Assembly: GCA_946222885.1 (NCBI GenBank)
Contig: CAMIAK010000005.1
Span: forward strand, 141,893 to 205,892
Direction of reading: 5' to 3'
DNA: 64,000 nt
Source: an uncultured Nesterenkonia sp.
GTDB taxonomy: Bacteria; Actinomycetota; Actinomycetes; Actinomycetales; Micrococcaceae
This document shows positions 21,183 to 32,132 of the stretch, one piece after another. The number at the start of each line of letters is the position of its first letter. Positions within the stretch are counted from its first letter, which is position 1. Below the pieces are notes generated by a model. The model did no database searches, had not been told where the DNA came from, and saw nothing but the letters and a program-made list of their open reading frames with translations. Both the position numbers and the translations under genes were made by a program.

Positions 21183-22160
21183 TCAGAGCTGCCGCAGGAA
21201 GCGCCGCAGGGCGCGGGCCGACTGAGCGGGCTTCTCATAGTGGAGCAGATGGCCTGTGCCGCGGATGACCTCCAGCTGTGCCCCTGACCCCTCGGCTCCG
21301 GGCACGGCCGCGCACAGCACACGCCGGCCGGCCAGCGTGCTGAGCTGGTCCTGGGCTCCGGTCACCAGCAGGGTCGGGAGATCCAGGGCGCCGGCATAGG
21401 CGGTCACCGTATGCCGGCTGGAGGCGCGGTAGGCCTCCAGCAGGGTCTGCCGGTCGGCGTAGCTGCCGAAGTGCCGGCGGTGCTGGTCCCGGATGAAGCT
21501 CTTCAGCTCCGGCGCCCGGGAGACGATCATGCTCAGATTGGTCACCGCCAGGGCCGCCCGGGAGCGCAGGGCGCGGTCGCCCCACTTCTCGGGCAGTACG
21601 CCGCAGAACCGGTAGTAGAGCTCGACGCCGGCCGCTCCGGGCAGCAGCTGTGCCCGCCGGAAGATGTCATCGCTGAGCGGGGAGAGCAGCGCCGCCGCCG
21701 CCCAGCGGCGTGCGCCCCTGTGCCCGGCTGAGTCCGCGGGAGCTGAACCCGCCAGGTGGGCCGCGACCACGATGCTGCCGAAGGAATGCCCCGCCACCAC
21801 GTCTGCCGCCCCGAGCCCCAGTGCATCGGCCAGCGCCTCCACCGCTGCTGCGAAGGCCCCCAGGCTGTGCTCGGCGCGCCGCCCGCCGCAGGAGAGCGGG
21901 GGAGTCTCCCCGAAGCCGGGCAGATCCGGCGCGAAGATCTCATACTCCGGCAGCGCATCGACGATCAGCTGCATCCCGTGATGGTCCCCGCGGAAGCCGT
22001 GGATGAGCAGCAGGCGCGGCCGGGGGCCGCCGGCGTCGTCGGGGAGGTTCTGGGTGGGCGGGTAGTGCCGGAGAGCCAGCTCGGTGCTGCCGGCGGACAG
22101 GCTCAGCGGCACCGTGCTGCGCTCACCGCGCCGGCGGGGGAACTCCGTCCAGGAAAACAT
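21183..22160 (-). CDS. alpha/beta hydrolase
   Basis: Soluble alpha/beta-hydrolase-fold enzyme of about 325 residues, substrate unknown. Oxyanion-hole motif LLIHGFRGDHHG, nucleophile Ser in AGHSFGSIVV, acid Asp in VTGAQDQLS and the catalytic His in GTGHLLHYEKP complete the triad. Start taken at ATG 22160; the GTG immediately before it (22163) lies 6 nt after a TATGCT -10 box and may be the true leaderless start. Divergent from leuS. Confidence 0.85.
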   Translation of the reverse strand: MFSWTEFPRRRGERSTVPLSLSAGSTELALRHYPPTQNLPDDAGGPRPRLLLIHGFRGDHHGMQLIVDALPEYEIFAPDLPGFGETPPLSCGGRRAEHSLGAFAAAVEALADALGLGAADVVAGHSFGSIVVAAHLAGSAPADSAGHRGARRWAAAALLSPLSDDIFRRAQLLPGAAGVELYYRFCGVLPEKWGDRALRSRAALAVTNLSMIVSRAPELKSFIRDQHRRHFGSYADRQTLLEAYRASSRHTVTAYAGALDLPTLLVTGAQDQLSTLAGRRVLCAAVPGAEGSGAQLEVIRGTGHLLHYEKPAQSARALRRFLRQL

Positions 22161-22169
22161 CACGCCCCC

Positions 22170-22201
22170 AGCATAGGAAGAACCCGCGGAGGGACTAGAC
22201 T
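22170..22201. promoter_or_regulatory. divergent promoters, hydrolase gene (-) and leuS (+)
   Basis: On the minus strand TATGCT (22175-22170) lies 6-9 nt before the hydrolase start codons. On the plus strand TAGACT (22196-22201) would give leuS a leader of about 50 nt. The gap of 97 nt is too short for a T-box. Confidence 0.4.
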
Positions 22202-22257
22202 GTGTCGGGTCCCGAGCCCTGTATCCGATGACATCACGACCACGAGGTGCCCTTTCA

Positions 22258-24744
<2,487 letters not shown>

Positions 24745-24754
24745 GCCGAACCCC

Positions 24755-25735
24755 ATGGAGTACTCGCTGGGCGAATGGGCCCGGGCCACAGAGGCGGAGC
24801 TCTACGCCCGCCGCTCGCGCATGCCCGGGCGGAAGCCGAGCCTGAGGCGCCGCCGCGGCCGCATCGCGGTGGTCACCGACTCCTCCTGCTCCCTGCCGGC
24901 GGACCGCCAGGGCCGGGTGGAGCTTGGCCAGCTGGGCGCCAACATCATCAGCGTGCCGATCCCGGTGATGATCGAGCCGGCTCCGCGGGATGCCCAGATC
25001 TACCCGGAGCCCTCCGCGGAGCTGGACCGTGACCTGCCGCTGGCAGTGGCCCAGGGGACCCCTGTGCGGACTTCCCGGCCCTCTCCCGGGCGGCTGGCCG
25101 AGGTCTACCGCAGCCTTGCGGACCAGGGGTACGCCGGCATCGCCTCGGTGCATCTCTCCGGGAAGCTCTCCGGCACGGTGGAGGCCGCCCGGCTGGCGGC
25201 CCAGGAGAGCCCCATCCCGGTGGTCGCGGTGGACTCCGGCCAGGCCGGCCTCTCCCTGGGGCACGCAGTGATCGACGCCGCGACGGCGGCCCAGCTGGGC
25301 GCCGGCCTGGACGAGGTCGCCGAGGTGGCCGGCCGCACGGCGGCGGCCTCCCACTCGCTGTTCATGGTGCCCAACCTGGAGCAGCTGCGCCGCGGCGGAC
25401 GCATCAACGCCCTGGCGGGCATCCTGGGTAACCTGCTCTGGGTGAAGCCGCTGCTGCACATCCGCGACGGTGAGGTCCAGCCGCTGGAGCGGCCGCGCAC
25501 GCTGCCGCGGGCCATCACACGGCTCAGCGCCCGGGTGGAGGAGGCGGCCGCGGCCATGGACCGTCCCCGCGTGGTGGTGCACGGCTTCGGCAACCCCGAC
25601 CAGGCCCGCGAACTCGCCGAAGCCCTCCAGGAGCACTCGGCGATGCCGGTTCCGGTGGTCCCGCTGCCTCCTGCCCTGGGGGCGCACCTGGGGCTGGGGG
25701 CACTGGCGGTCTGCGTCAGCCCCGCGGCGGACTGA
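24755..25735 (+). CDS. DegV family fatty-acid-binding protein
   Basis: DegV/FakB-like protein of 326 residues. DegV proteins bind a fatty acid between two domains and can present it to a kinase. Seen here: VVTDSSCSLP at the start of the DegV domain, TSRPSPGRLAEVY, SVHLSGKLSGTVEAA, DSGQAGLSLGH and EQLRRGGRINA. There is an unusual 40-residue N-terminal extension rich in Arg. 10 nt after leuS and upstream of comEA; no FakA kinase is nearby, so the role is uncertain. Confidence 0.85.
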   Translation: MEYSLGEWARATEAELYARRSRMPGRKPSLRRRRGRIAVVTDSSCSLPADRQGRVELGQLGANIISVPIPVMIEPAPRDAQIYPEPSAELDRDLPLAVAQGTPVRTSRPSPGRLAEVYRSLADQGYAGIASVHLSGKLSGTVEAARLAAQESPIPVVAVDSGQAGLSLGHAVIDAATAAQLGAGLDEVAEVAGRTAAASHSLFMVPNLEQLRRGGRINALAGILGNLLWVKPLLHIRDGEVQPLERPRTLPRAITRLSARVEEAAAAMDRPRVVVHGFGNPDQARELAEALQEHSAMPVPVVPLPPALGAHLGLGALAVCVSPAAD

Positions 25736-25861
25736 GGCGGGCTCCCCTCTGGCCTCACGGGGAGGGGGCAGCCTCCTCCACAGGAGAGGGGCCGACTCTT
25801 CCGGCGCGCCCGGCCTTCCCCGCTGCAGGCTCCGGACCTCTGCGGGCCGGGACCTCCGCCC

Positions 25862-25867
25862 TACTGT
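25862..25867 (+). promoter_or_regulatory. possible -10 box (TACTGT) for comEA
   Basis: TACTGT ends 7 nt before ATG 25875, matching the leaderless spacing seen at aroC. The hexamer is a weaker match than the others. Confidence 0.25.
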
Positions 25868-25874
25868 GGCGGAT

Positions 25875-26627
25875 ATGGACGACGAGGAACTCATCTCCCG
25901 GCGGGACAGGCTCCGGCAGGAGCGCGAGGAGCGGCACCGTGCGCGGGAGGAGAAGCACAGCGCCCCCGCCCGCTTCCGGCTCCGGACCGCCGCTGCGGCA
26001 GTGGTGGCCGGAGCCCTGCTCAGCTGGTTCATCGTCTCCTGGGCCGCCGGCGGCTCCGCCTCCTCGGAGGACCTTCCCGAGCCTCCTGAGCTGACCGCAG
26101 AGGCCGCCCGGGAGCTGGAGGAGCCCCCTGAGGCCGCGGAGGCTCGTGACACCGGGGCGGAGGAGACCGGGACCGTGGTCGTCCATGTGGCCGGTGCGGT
26201 GCAGGAGCCCGGGGTGGTGGAGGTTCCGGCCGGCGCGCGGGTCCATGAGGCGGTCGAAGAGGCCGGCGGGGTGTCCCAGGACGCAGCCTTGGACGGGCTC
26301 AACCTGGCCGCGGAGGTTCAGGACGGCGTGCTGATCTGGGTGCCCACCCAGGAGGAGCTCGACGCCGGGGAGGCTCCGCCCGCCGGAGCGCAGGACTCCG
26401 CGGACTCCGGGTCAGAGGCTGGAGGCTCAGACGGAGGCCTCGTCAACCTCAACACCGCCGACGCCGCCGCCTTGGAGACCCTCCCCGGCATCGGCCCGGC
26501 CCTGGCGCAGCGGATCATCGACCACCGGGAGGCCCATGGGGAGTTCGGCTCTCTGGAGGAGCTGGCGGCGGTCAGCGGCATCGGCCCGGCGATCCTCGCC
26601 GACGTCGAGGATCTCGTGACCTGGTGA
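25875..26627 (+). CDS. comEA: ComEA-like DNA-binding competence protein
   Basis: Membrane-anchored DNA receptor of 250 residues. Charged cytoplasmic N-terminus, one membrane helix (about residues 36-57), an acidic linker, an SLBB domain (VVVHVAGAVQEPGVVEV), an acidic Ala/Gly/Ser linker, and a C-terminal double helix-hairpin-helix DNA-binding domain (LETLPGIGPALAQRIIDHRE; VSGIGPAILADVE). ATG 25875 is the first start that gives the membrane anchor a sensible topology. comEC follows 7 nt later. Confidence 0.92.
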   Translation: MDDEELISRRDRLRQEREERHRAREEKHSAPARFRLRTAAAAVVAGALLSWFIVSWAAGGSASSEDLPEPPELTAEAARELEEPPEAAEARDTGAEETGTVVVHVAGAVQEPGVVEVPAGARVHEAVEEAGGVSQDAALDGLNLAAEVQDGVLIWVPTQEELDAGEAPPAGAQDSADSGSEAGGSDGGLVNLNTADAAALETLPGIGPALAQRIIDHREAHGEFGSLEELAAVSGIGPAILADVEDLVTW

Positions 26628-26634
26628 GCGTGGG

Positions 26635-29088
26635 ATGAGCCGGAGACAGGGCGCCGGCCTCCGCCCGCTGGACCTCCGTCTGCTGCCCGCCGCGCTGGCC
26701 GCCTGGGCAGCGGCGCTGCTGACGGTCCATCTCCCTGCGGAGGTCGGGCTCAGGGTGGCCGGGGCCCTGCTGGCGGCGGGGCTGCTGAGCGGCGGGCTGC
26801 TCCTGCTGCGCCGGATGGCGGGCGGCAACGCCGTCGCCGGCTGGGACACGGTCCTGCTGCATGGTCTGCTGTGCTGCGTGATGGCCGGCATGGTCGCCTG
26901 GGGCGCGGCGGATGCCCAGCGCACTGCAGAGAGCTCCGGGTGGGCCGATGCGGTGGAGGGTGAGGTGCCGGTCCATGTGACGGTCCGGGTCAGCGGGGAT
27001 GCGCAGCTGCTGGACCGGCCCGGCTTCGAGGGGGAGCAGCGCCTGCTGGCCCAGGTCAGGGTGGACTCTGCAGTGCTGCCCGGGAGGCAGGAGCCGGCGC
27101 AGCTGCAGGTGCCGGCCGTGCTGATCGTCCCGGTGCCCGAAGGGGAGGAGATGAGGGAGACGCTGGTCGCGGGCCGGCAGTACCAGGGACTCGTCCGTCT
27201 CGCCGCTGCGGAGCCGGGAGAGCGGGCCACTGCGCTGCTGTTCCCCTTCCAGGAGGAGGGGCTCAGCATGCTGCCGGCAGACCGGCGGGCATTGCTGACC
27301 GGTGGCTTCAACTCCTTGCGCACCGCTACCGCGGAGGCGGCCCAGGGGACGGTGGGAGACGCCCCGGCGCTGCTTCCGGCCATCGTCCTGGGCGACCGCT
27401 CATGGCAGAGCCCGGAGCTGCGTGATGCCATGCTGGACTCGGGGCTCAGCCACCTCAGCGCCGTCAGCGGCACCCATCTGGCGCTCGTGGTGGGGGCGCT
27501 GCTGGGAGTGCTCCGGCTGCTGCGTGCCCCGCGCTGGCTGACCATCCCGGTGCTGCTGGCCGGGGTGGTGCTCTTCGTCCTGCTGGTCCAGCCGAAGCCG
27601 AGTGTGATCCGGGCGGCGGTCATGGGCAGCATCGGGGCGCTGGCGGTCTTCGCCGGACGGGGCAGGGCATCCTTCTCGCTGCTGTGCCTCTGCGTGCTGA
27701 TCCTGCTGCTCTATGACCCCTGGTACAGCATGGAGCCGGCCTTCCAGCTCTCCGTGGCCGCCACTCTGGGCATCGTCCTGGCGGGGCAGCGGATCAAGGA
27801 GGTGCTGGACCCGTACCTCCCCGGGATCCTCTCGGGGCCGCTGGCCCTGACCGCTTCGGCGCAGCTCTTCGCGGTCCCGGTGCTGCTCCCGCTGGCCGAG
27901 GGAGTGAACACCTACTCCGTCCCGGCGAATATCCTGGCCGCGCCGCTGCTGCCCTTCGTCACCGTCCCGGGGACCCTCGCCGCCGTCGTGTCCTCTGCGC
28001 TGCCGGGGGTGGCCGCGGCCATCCTGTGGTGTGCGGGCTGGGCTGCGGCAGGGATCGGGCTGATCGGACGGGCCGCGGCAGGGCTTCCCCGAGCCCTGGC
28101 TCCCTGGCCCGAGGGATGGCTGGGTCTCCTCCTGGTGCTGCTCTATCTGGCGGCGGCCCTGGTGCTGGTGCAGGTCCTGATCCGTTCGGAGGGGCTGCGT
28201 CCGCGGCTGGGGGAGGCACTGCTGCTCTCAGGGGCGGCCGGGGCGGTGCTGGCTCTGCTGCTGCCGGGCCAGCAGGTCTTCGGCGGATCCCCTGTGCCGG
28301 AGCAGTGGAGGGTGGCGCTGTGCGATGTGGGGCAGGGTGACATGCTGGTGATCCGGACTGGGGAGCAGAGCGCGGTGGTGGTGGACGCCGGGGAGGAGCC
28401 CGAGGCCGCTGATCAATGCCTGAGCGGGCTGGGCGTGACCACGGTGGAGATCCTCATGATCAGCCACGACCACCGGGACCACTACGGCGGGGCCGCCGGA
28501 GTGTTGGAGGGCAGGGAGACCGGCCGGGTGCTGTATTCGGCCTCCGAAGGTTGGGAGGCCGCTGCGGCGATGGGCCTGGAGGACGGACAGACCGATGTGG
28601 TGCGGGCCGAGGCAGGTCACATAGAGACCCTCGGGGAGGAGTACCCGCTCAGGTTCCAGGTCTGGGGAGCCTCGAGCCACTATCCGAACCCGAACGACAA
28701 CTCTCTGGTGGTGCTGTTCGAACTCTACGGGACGCCGGAAGCCCCAGCAGGATCCGCGAACGATCCGCTGAGGCTTCTGACGACGGGTGATCTGGAGGAA
28801 GAGGTGGCTGCGTCGATGCTGCGGCAGGACCGTCTCCCGGAGCAGGTGGACCTGCTCAAGGTCGCCCATCATGGGGCGGCCAACGGCGGAACCGAGCTCA
28901 TCGAGAGCCGGGAGCCCGCCGTCGCGCTGATCGGAGTGGGGGAGGACAACGGCTATGGCCATCCTGCTGAGAGCATCAGCGATGCGCTTCAGGAAGCCGG
29001 AGCCGTGACCTACCGGACCGACCAGCACGGAACAGTGATCCTCAGCTGGGAAGAGGGGAGGCTCAGCGCCGCCCGGCTTCCCAGCTGA
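26635..29088 (+). CDS. comEC: ComEC/Rec2 DNA-uptake channel protein
   Basis: 817-residue polytopic protein for passage of single-stranded DNA through the membrane. N-terminal hydrophobic helices, an OB-like segment, the Competence domain (LSHLSAVSGTHLALVVG; QPKPSVIRAAVMGSIG) with many helices, and a C-terminal metallo-beta-lactamase-like domain with HDHRDH, TTGDLEEE and KVAHHGAANG. All three canonical parts are present, so the protein looks functional. No pilus, DprA or other competence genes are in the window. Confidence 0.93.
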   Translation: MSRRQGAGLRPLDLRLLPAALAAWAAALLTVHLPAEVGLRVAGALLAAGLLSGGLLLLRRMAGGNAVAGWDTVLLHGLLCCVMAGMVAWGAADAQRTAESSGWADAVEGEVPVHVTVRVSGDAQLLDRPGFEGEQRLLAQVRVDSAVLPGRQEPAQLQVPAVLIVPVPEGEEMRETLVAGRQYQGLVRLAAAEPGERATALLFPFQEEGLSMLPADRRALLTGGFNSLRTATAEAAQGTVGDAPALLPAIVLGDRSWQSPELRDAMLDSGLSHLSAVSGTHLALVVGALLGVLRLLRAPRWLTIPVLLAGVVLFVLLVQPKPSVIRAAVMGSIGALAVFAGRGRASFSLLCLCVLILLLYDPWYSMEPAFQLSVAATLGIVLAGQRIKEVLDPYLPGILSGPLALTASAQLFAVPVLLPLAEGVNTYSVPANILAAPLLPFVTVPGTLAAVVSSALPGVAAAILWCAGWAAAGIGLIGRAAAGLPRALAPWPEGWLGLLLVLLYLAAALVLVQVLIRSEGLRPRLGEALLLSGAAGAVLALLLPGQQVFGGSPVPEQWRVALCDVGQGDMLVIRTGEQSAVVVDAGEEPEAADQCLSGLGVTTVEILMISHDHRDHYGGAAGVLEGRETGRVLYSASEGWEAAAAMGLEDGQTDVVRAEAGHIETLGEEYPLRFQVWGASSHYPNPNDNSLVVLFELYGTPEAPAGSANDPLRLLTTGDLEEEVAASMLRQDRLPEQVDLLKVAHHGAANGGTELIESREPAVALIGVGEDNGYGHPAESISDALQEAGAVTYRTDQHGTVILSWEEGRLSAARLPS

Positions 29089-29106
29089 GGATCAGCTGCG
29101 GGTGTC

Positions 29107-29829
29107 TCAGAGGACGGGGAGCTTCAGCTCGTCGCCGACGAAGATGACGTTCGGGTCATCGATGGAGTCGGCGTTGGCGCCCCACAGGTCCTGCCAGTCG
29201 TCGATGCCGAGCTCATCGGCGATCTTGGTCAGCGAGTCGCCGTCCTGGATGGTGTAGGTCTCATCAGAGATCTCGACCTCGGCGTTCGGAGCGGCGGAGG
29301 GCTCAGTGGGCTCCGGGATCTCCTCAGCGGCGGGAGCCTCCTGGGCCGGAGTCTGCTGGACCGGTGCTTCCTGCACAGGTGCCTGCTGAGCGGGCGCCTG
29401 CTGAACAGGTGCCTGCTGCTGGGGAGCCTGCTGGGCCGGTGCCTGCTGAGCGGGCTGCTCCGGGGCGGAGGAGGGGGTGCCGCTCGGCTGGCCGGAGAGC
29501 CCCAGCTGTGCGGAGCAGGAGGGCCATGCGCCCCAGCCCTGCATGGACAGCAGGTTCTCGGCGACGCGGATCTGCTCGGCCTTGGAGGCCTGGTGCGGCA
29601 TGCCGGAGCCGCCGGCAGCCTGCCAGGAGCTCTGGGAGAACTGCAGGCCGCCGTAGTAGCCGTTGCCGGTGTTGATCGACCAGTTGCCGTTGGACTCGCA
29701 CTCTGCGAGGCGGTCCCAGTCGGACTGGGCGAAGGCGGCTGGGGCCTGGGCCACCAGTGCGCCGCCGGCCAGGGTGGCTGCGGCCATGCCGCCGCCGAGG
29801 ATCTTCTTGAAAGACTTGGTGGTCTGCAT
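29107..29829 (-). CDS. secreted Rpf-like transglycosylase with LysM domain
   Basis: Resuscitation-promoting-factor-type muralytic enzyme, 240 residues. Signal peptide residues 1-34 (cleavage after AFA). The Rpf domain follows at about 36-115: WDRLAECESNGNW contains the catalytic Glu45, GYYGGLQFSQSSW is the substrate groove, and two Cys (44 and in WPSCSA) can pair. A Gln/Ala/Pro-rich linker of roughly 50 residues leads to a C-terminal LysM domain (about 195-240). ATG 29829 is chosen because it starts directly before the signal peptide. A long structured leader precedes it. Convergent with comEC, 18 nt apart. Confidence 0.92.
   Translation of the reverse strand: MQTTKSFKKILGGGMAAATLAGGALVAQAPAAFAQSDWDRLAECESNGNWSINTGNGYYGGLQFSQSSWQAAGGSGMPHQASKAEQIRVAENLLSMQGWGAWPSCSAQLGLSGQPSGTPSSAPEQPAQQAPAQQAPQQQAPVQQAPAQQAPVQEAPVQQTPAQEAPAAEEIPEPTEPSAAPNAEVEISDETYTIQDGDSLTKIADELGIDDWQDLWGANADSIDDPNVIFVGDELKLPVL
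29331..29466 (-). repeat. imperfect Q/A/P coding repeats in the Rpf-like gene
   Basis: About nine degenerate 15-nt units encode QQAPA/QQAPV/QEAPV pentapeptides that form the flexible wall-spanning linker. Such repeats are prone to length change by slippage. Confidence 0.75.
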
Positions 29830-30098
29830 AATCAGGCAGTTTCTCGAAGCCCCCGCCACTCAGGCCTTCCCAGGCCTTCACCGTGTCACCGTCCTGCTTC
29901 ACCTCACGTGTCTTACGGTCAGGTCCGCGGAAGCCGGCCTCATGGACGGTGGTGGGGAGCGGCCGGCTCCTGCGCTTCTGTGATGCGTCCCGGTCCGGGA
30001 GGCTGCGCCCGGGCCGGGGAAGAGGGAGCCCGAAGGTCACATCAACATCACAGAAGATGTCCGCCATCCAGTAAAAGGTCTCGAAAAGGTTGCGTCAA
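29830..30098 (-). promoter_or_regulatory. promoter and structured 5' leader of the Rpf-like gene
   Basis: Part of a 377-base gap between two minus-strand genes. A promoter TTGACG (30098-30093), 17-bp spacer, TTTACT (30075-30070) would give a leader of about 230 nt. The leader can form three successive stems. An 11-bp perfect pair cttctgtgatg/catcacagaag (30046-30056 with 29975-29985) encloses 60 nt. A second, about 10-bp, GC pair joins 29961-29970 to 29929-29939. A third joins 29915-29919 to 29888-29892. Some actinobacterial rpf genes have a c-di-AMP (ydaO) riboswitch, but I could not match its consensus here, so the class is unassigned. The rest of the gap (30099-30206) shows nothing else. 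Confidence 0.5.
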
Positions 30099-30206
30099 CC
30101 AGGTCAAGCACCCCTTCAGGAGGGCGAAATCCGCGGAATCATGCGGATCCAGGGCCGTTATCGTCCTGTTATAGAGTTTCTGTGAGTTAGATGTGAGTCG
30201 GTCGGC

Positions 30207-31133
30207 TCAGTGTGTGCTGCGGGATGCCGTCCCGGAGCGGGACCCCTCTCTGGAGCCGGCATAGAGCCTGGTCAGGACCTCGCGGAGGCGGGGCAGCGCC
30301 GGGGCGGGGTCGCCGCGGTGCCAGGCCAGGTGGACGCCTACCGGCGGTGCGTCCTCGATCACCCGGTACTGGACTCCGGCCCGCTGATGCTGGTGGGAGG
30401 TGGCCTCGGTGCTCACTCCTACGCCCCGGCCCGCAGTGATGGCGTCCAGCCAGCCGTCCACCGAGTCCACCTCGACCGCCTCATAGGGGCGTTGATGCTC
30501 GGGCCACAGCACTGGGGCGGTGGTCCCGGCCCGGCGGTCCACGATCAGCGGGCGCCCGGCGAAGTCTGCCATGCGGATCGCCGGCTTCTCGGTCCACGCA
30601 TCATCTTCGGCGAAGGCGGTCACCCGGCGTTCGGTGCCGATGAGCATGGACTCGAAGCGCGGGGAGCTGGGTGCGGTGCGCAGGACGGCGGCGTCGACCA
30701 GACCCTCGCCCAGGCCGGCGAGGGCTCCTTGCCTGCGCATCAGCAGCAGGTCGACGTCGGGCTCCTCCCGGCGCCAGATCCGCTGGAGGGCGGCGGTGTG
30801 CCGTCCGGCCGCAGCCCAGGTGTAGCCCAGTCGCAGCGTGGGCTCCCCACGGGCTTCCTGTCCGATGCGCTCCGCCAGCTCGAGGAGGTCCTGGCCGTGG
30901 GTCGCCGCCCGCTGGCCGGCAGCGGTGAGCACCGCCTCGCGGCGCAGCCTGCGGACCAGCTGGACGCCCCAGGCCCTCTCCAGGGCCTGGAGGGTGCGGG
31001 AGACCTGGGCCTGGGAGACGCCCAGGGAAAGGGCGGCGTCGGTGAGGCTGCCCTGCTCGGAGATGGCGATCAGGCAGCGGATGTGCCGCAGGCTCCAGGG
31101 CTCACGCAGCCCCTGCCCCGTCTGCTCAGTCAT
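30207..31133 (-). CDS. LysR-family transcriptional regulator
   Basis: 308 residues: winged helix-turn-helix at about 14-75 (IRCLIAISEQGSLTDAALSL; VSQAQVSRTLQALE) followed by a periplasmic-binding-type effector domain. It is divergent from the EamA exporter gene 60 nt away, the usual arrangement in which a LysR protein controls the neighbouring transporter. The ligand is unknown. The last 15 residues are Ser/Arg-rich and outside the domain. Confidence 0.87.
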   Translation of the reverse strand: MTEQTGQGLREPWSLRHIRCLIAISEQGSLTDAALSLGVSQAQVSRTLQALERAWGVQLVRRLRREAVLTAAGQRAATHGQDLLELAERIGQEARGEPTLRLGYTWAAAGRHTAALQRIWRREEPDVDLLLMRRQGALAGLGEGLVDAAVLRTAPSSPRFESMLIGTERRVTAFAEDDAWTEKPAIRMADFAGRPLIVDRRAGTTAPVLWPEHQRPYEAVEVDSVDGWLDAITAGRGVGVSTEATSHQHQRAGVQYRVIEDAPPVGVHLAWHRGDPAPALPRLREVLTRLYAGSREGSRSGTASRSTH

Positions 31134-31193
31134 ACTTCAAGCGTATAGAAGTGTCACAGCATACATTTCACGCATGACGGGGGGCTCGGCAGA

Positions 31194-32132
31194 ATGTCCG
31201 GTATGAGCCCCGATCCCGCGCAGACCAGGTCCCTGCGGGGCTTCGCCATGATCTCCGTGAGTGCCCTGAGCACCCAGTCCGGAGCCGCCGTCGGGTCGCT
31301 GGCCTTCAGCACGCTGACTCCCGTGGGTGTGGTCGCGGCGCGCCAGCTCGTGGCTGCCCTGGTGCTGCTGCCGATGACCCGGCCCAAGGTGTGGCGGTTC
31401 ACCCGGTCCCAATGGGTGCCGGTGGCCCTGCTGGCCTTCTTCTTCGCCGGGATGAACACAGCCCTCTACGCGGCAGTGGACCGCGTGGGGCTGGGGATGG
31501 CGGTGACCATCGAGTTCCTCGGCCCGCTGGCCGTCGCGCTGCTCTCCGGACGCCGCTGGCGGGACGCCGGATGCGCAGCGCTGGCCCTGGCCGGCGTCGT
31601 GCTGCTGACTCGTCCGGGTCCCTCCTCCGACCTGCTGGGGCTGGCCTTCGCCGTCATCGCAGCCGCGTGCTGGGCCGGATACATCCTGACCAACCGGGTG
31701 CTGGGCAGCCGGCTGCCCGGGGTTCAGGGAACAGCGGTGGCCACCTCGCTCTCGGCCTGTGTGATGGTGCCCATCGCCGCGGTCATCGTCTGGCAGGCCC
31801 AGCCTCCCGCGGAGGCCTTCCTCTTCGCGGCGGTGGCCGGGGTGCTCGCCACGGCGGTGCCCTACTCGCTGGACCTCATCGTGCTGCGCCGCATCAGTCC
31901 GGTCGTCTTCGGACTGGGGATGTCGCTGCACCCCTTCTTCGCCGCGCTCATCGGGCTCGTCGCGCTCTCGGAGGATCTGCCCGCGGTGGCCTGGGCAGGC
32001 ATCGGACTGGTGGTGCTCAGCAACATCTTCACCATCCTGGGCAGCCAGGGCAGCCAGGGCAGCAGGTTCAGGAGCCCGGCAGCCTCCGGGAGGAGGTTCC
32101 CCGCCAGGCGCGATAGGCCCAGACCGTCATGA
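31194..32132 (+). CDS. EamA/DMT-family transporter
   Basis: Drug/metabolite exporter with two EamA repeats and about ten membrane helices. Helices run to about residue 283 (GIGLVVLSNIFTILG); repeat 1 has TPVGVVAARQLVAALVLLP, and repeat 2 ends with the P(V/A)FGLGMSLHPFFAALIG segment. Such LysR-paired proteins often export amino acids or their analogues (RhtA-like), but the substrate is not readable here. ATG 31194 or 31203 could start it; neither has a clear SD. The last 30 residues are polar and overlap the convergent gene by 65 nt. Confidence 0.87.
   Translation: MSGMSPDPAQTRSLRGFAMISVSALSTQSGAAVGSLAFSTLTPVGVVAARQLVAALVLLPMTRPKVWRFTRSQWVPVALLAFFFAGMNTALYAAVDRVGLGMAVTIEFLGPLAVALLSGRRWRDAGCAALALAGVVLLTRPGPSSDLLGLAFAVIAAACWAGYILTNRVLGSRLPGVQGTAVATSLSACVMVPIAAVIVWQAQPPAEAFLFAAVAGVLATAVPYSLDLIVLRRISPVVFGLGMSLHPFFAALIGLVALSEDLPAVAWAGIGLVVLSNIFTILGSQGSQGSRFRSPAASGRRFPARRDRPRPS

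Noticed and set aside
22161..22257. T-box leader for leuS
   Set aside because: The gap is 97 nt, without a T-box sequence or specifier stem.
29331..29466. CRISPR-like short repeats
   Set aside because: The repeats are in frame inside a coding region, encode QQAPx units and have no unique spacers.
29830..30060. c-di-AMP (ydaO) riboswitch upstream of the Rpf-like gene
   Set aside because: Expected from the gene's family, but the conserved core motifs could not be found by eye; kept only as an unassigned structured leader.
29324..30067. Minus-strand ORF of 247 codons overlapping the Rpf gene and its leader
   Set aside because: Its 3' two thirds are a shifted frame of the Rpf gene and the N-terminal part matches no family; it is not supported as a gene.
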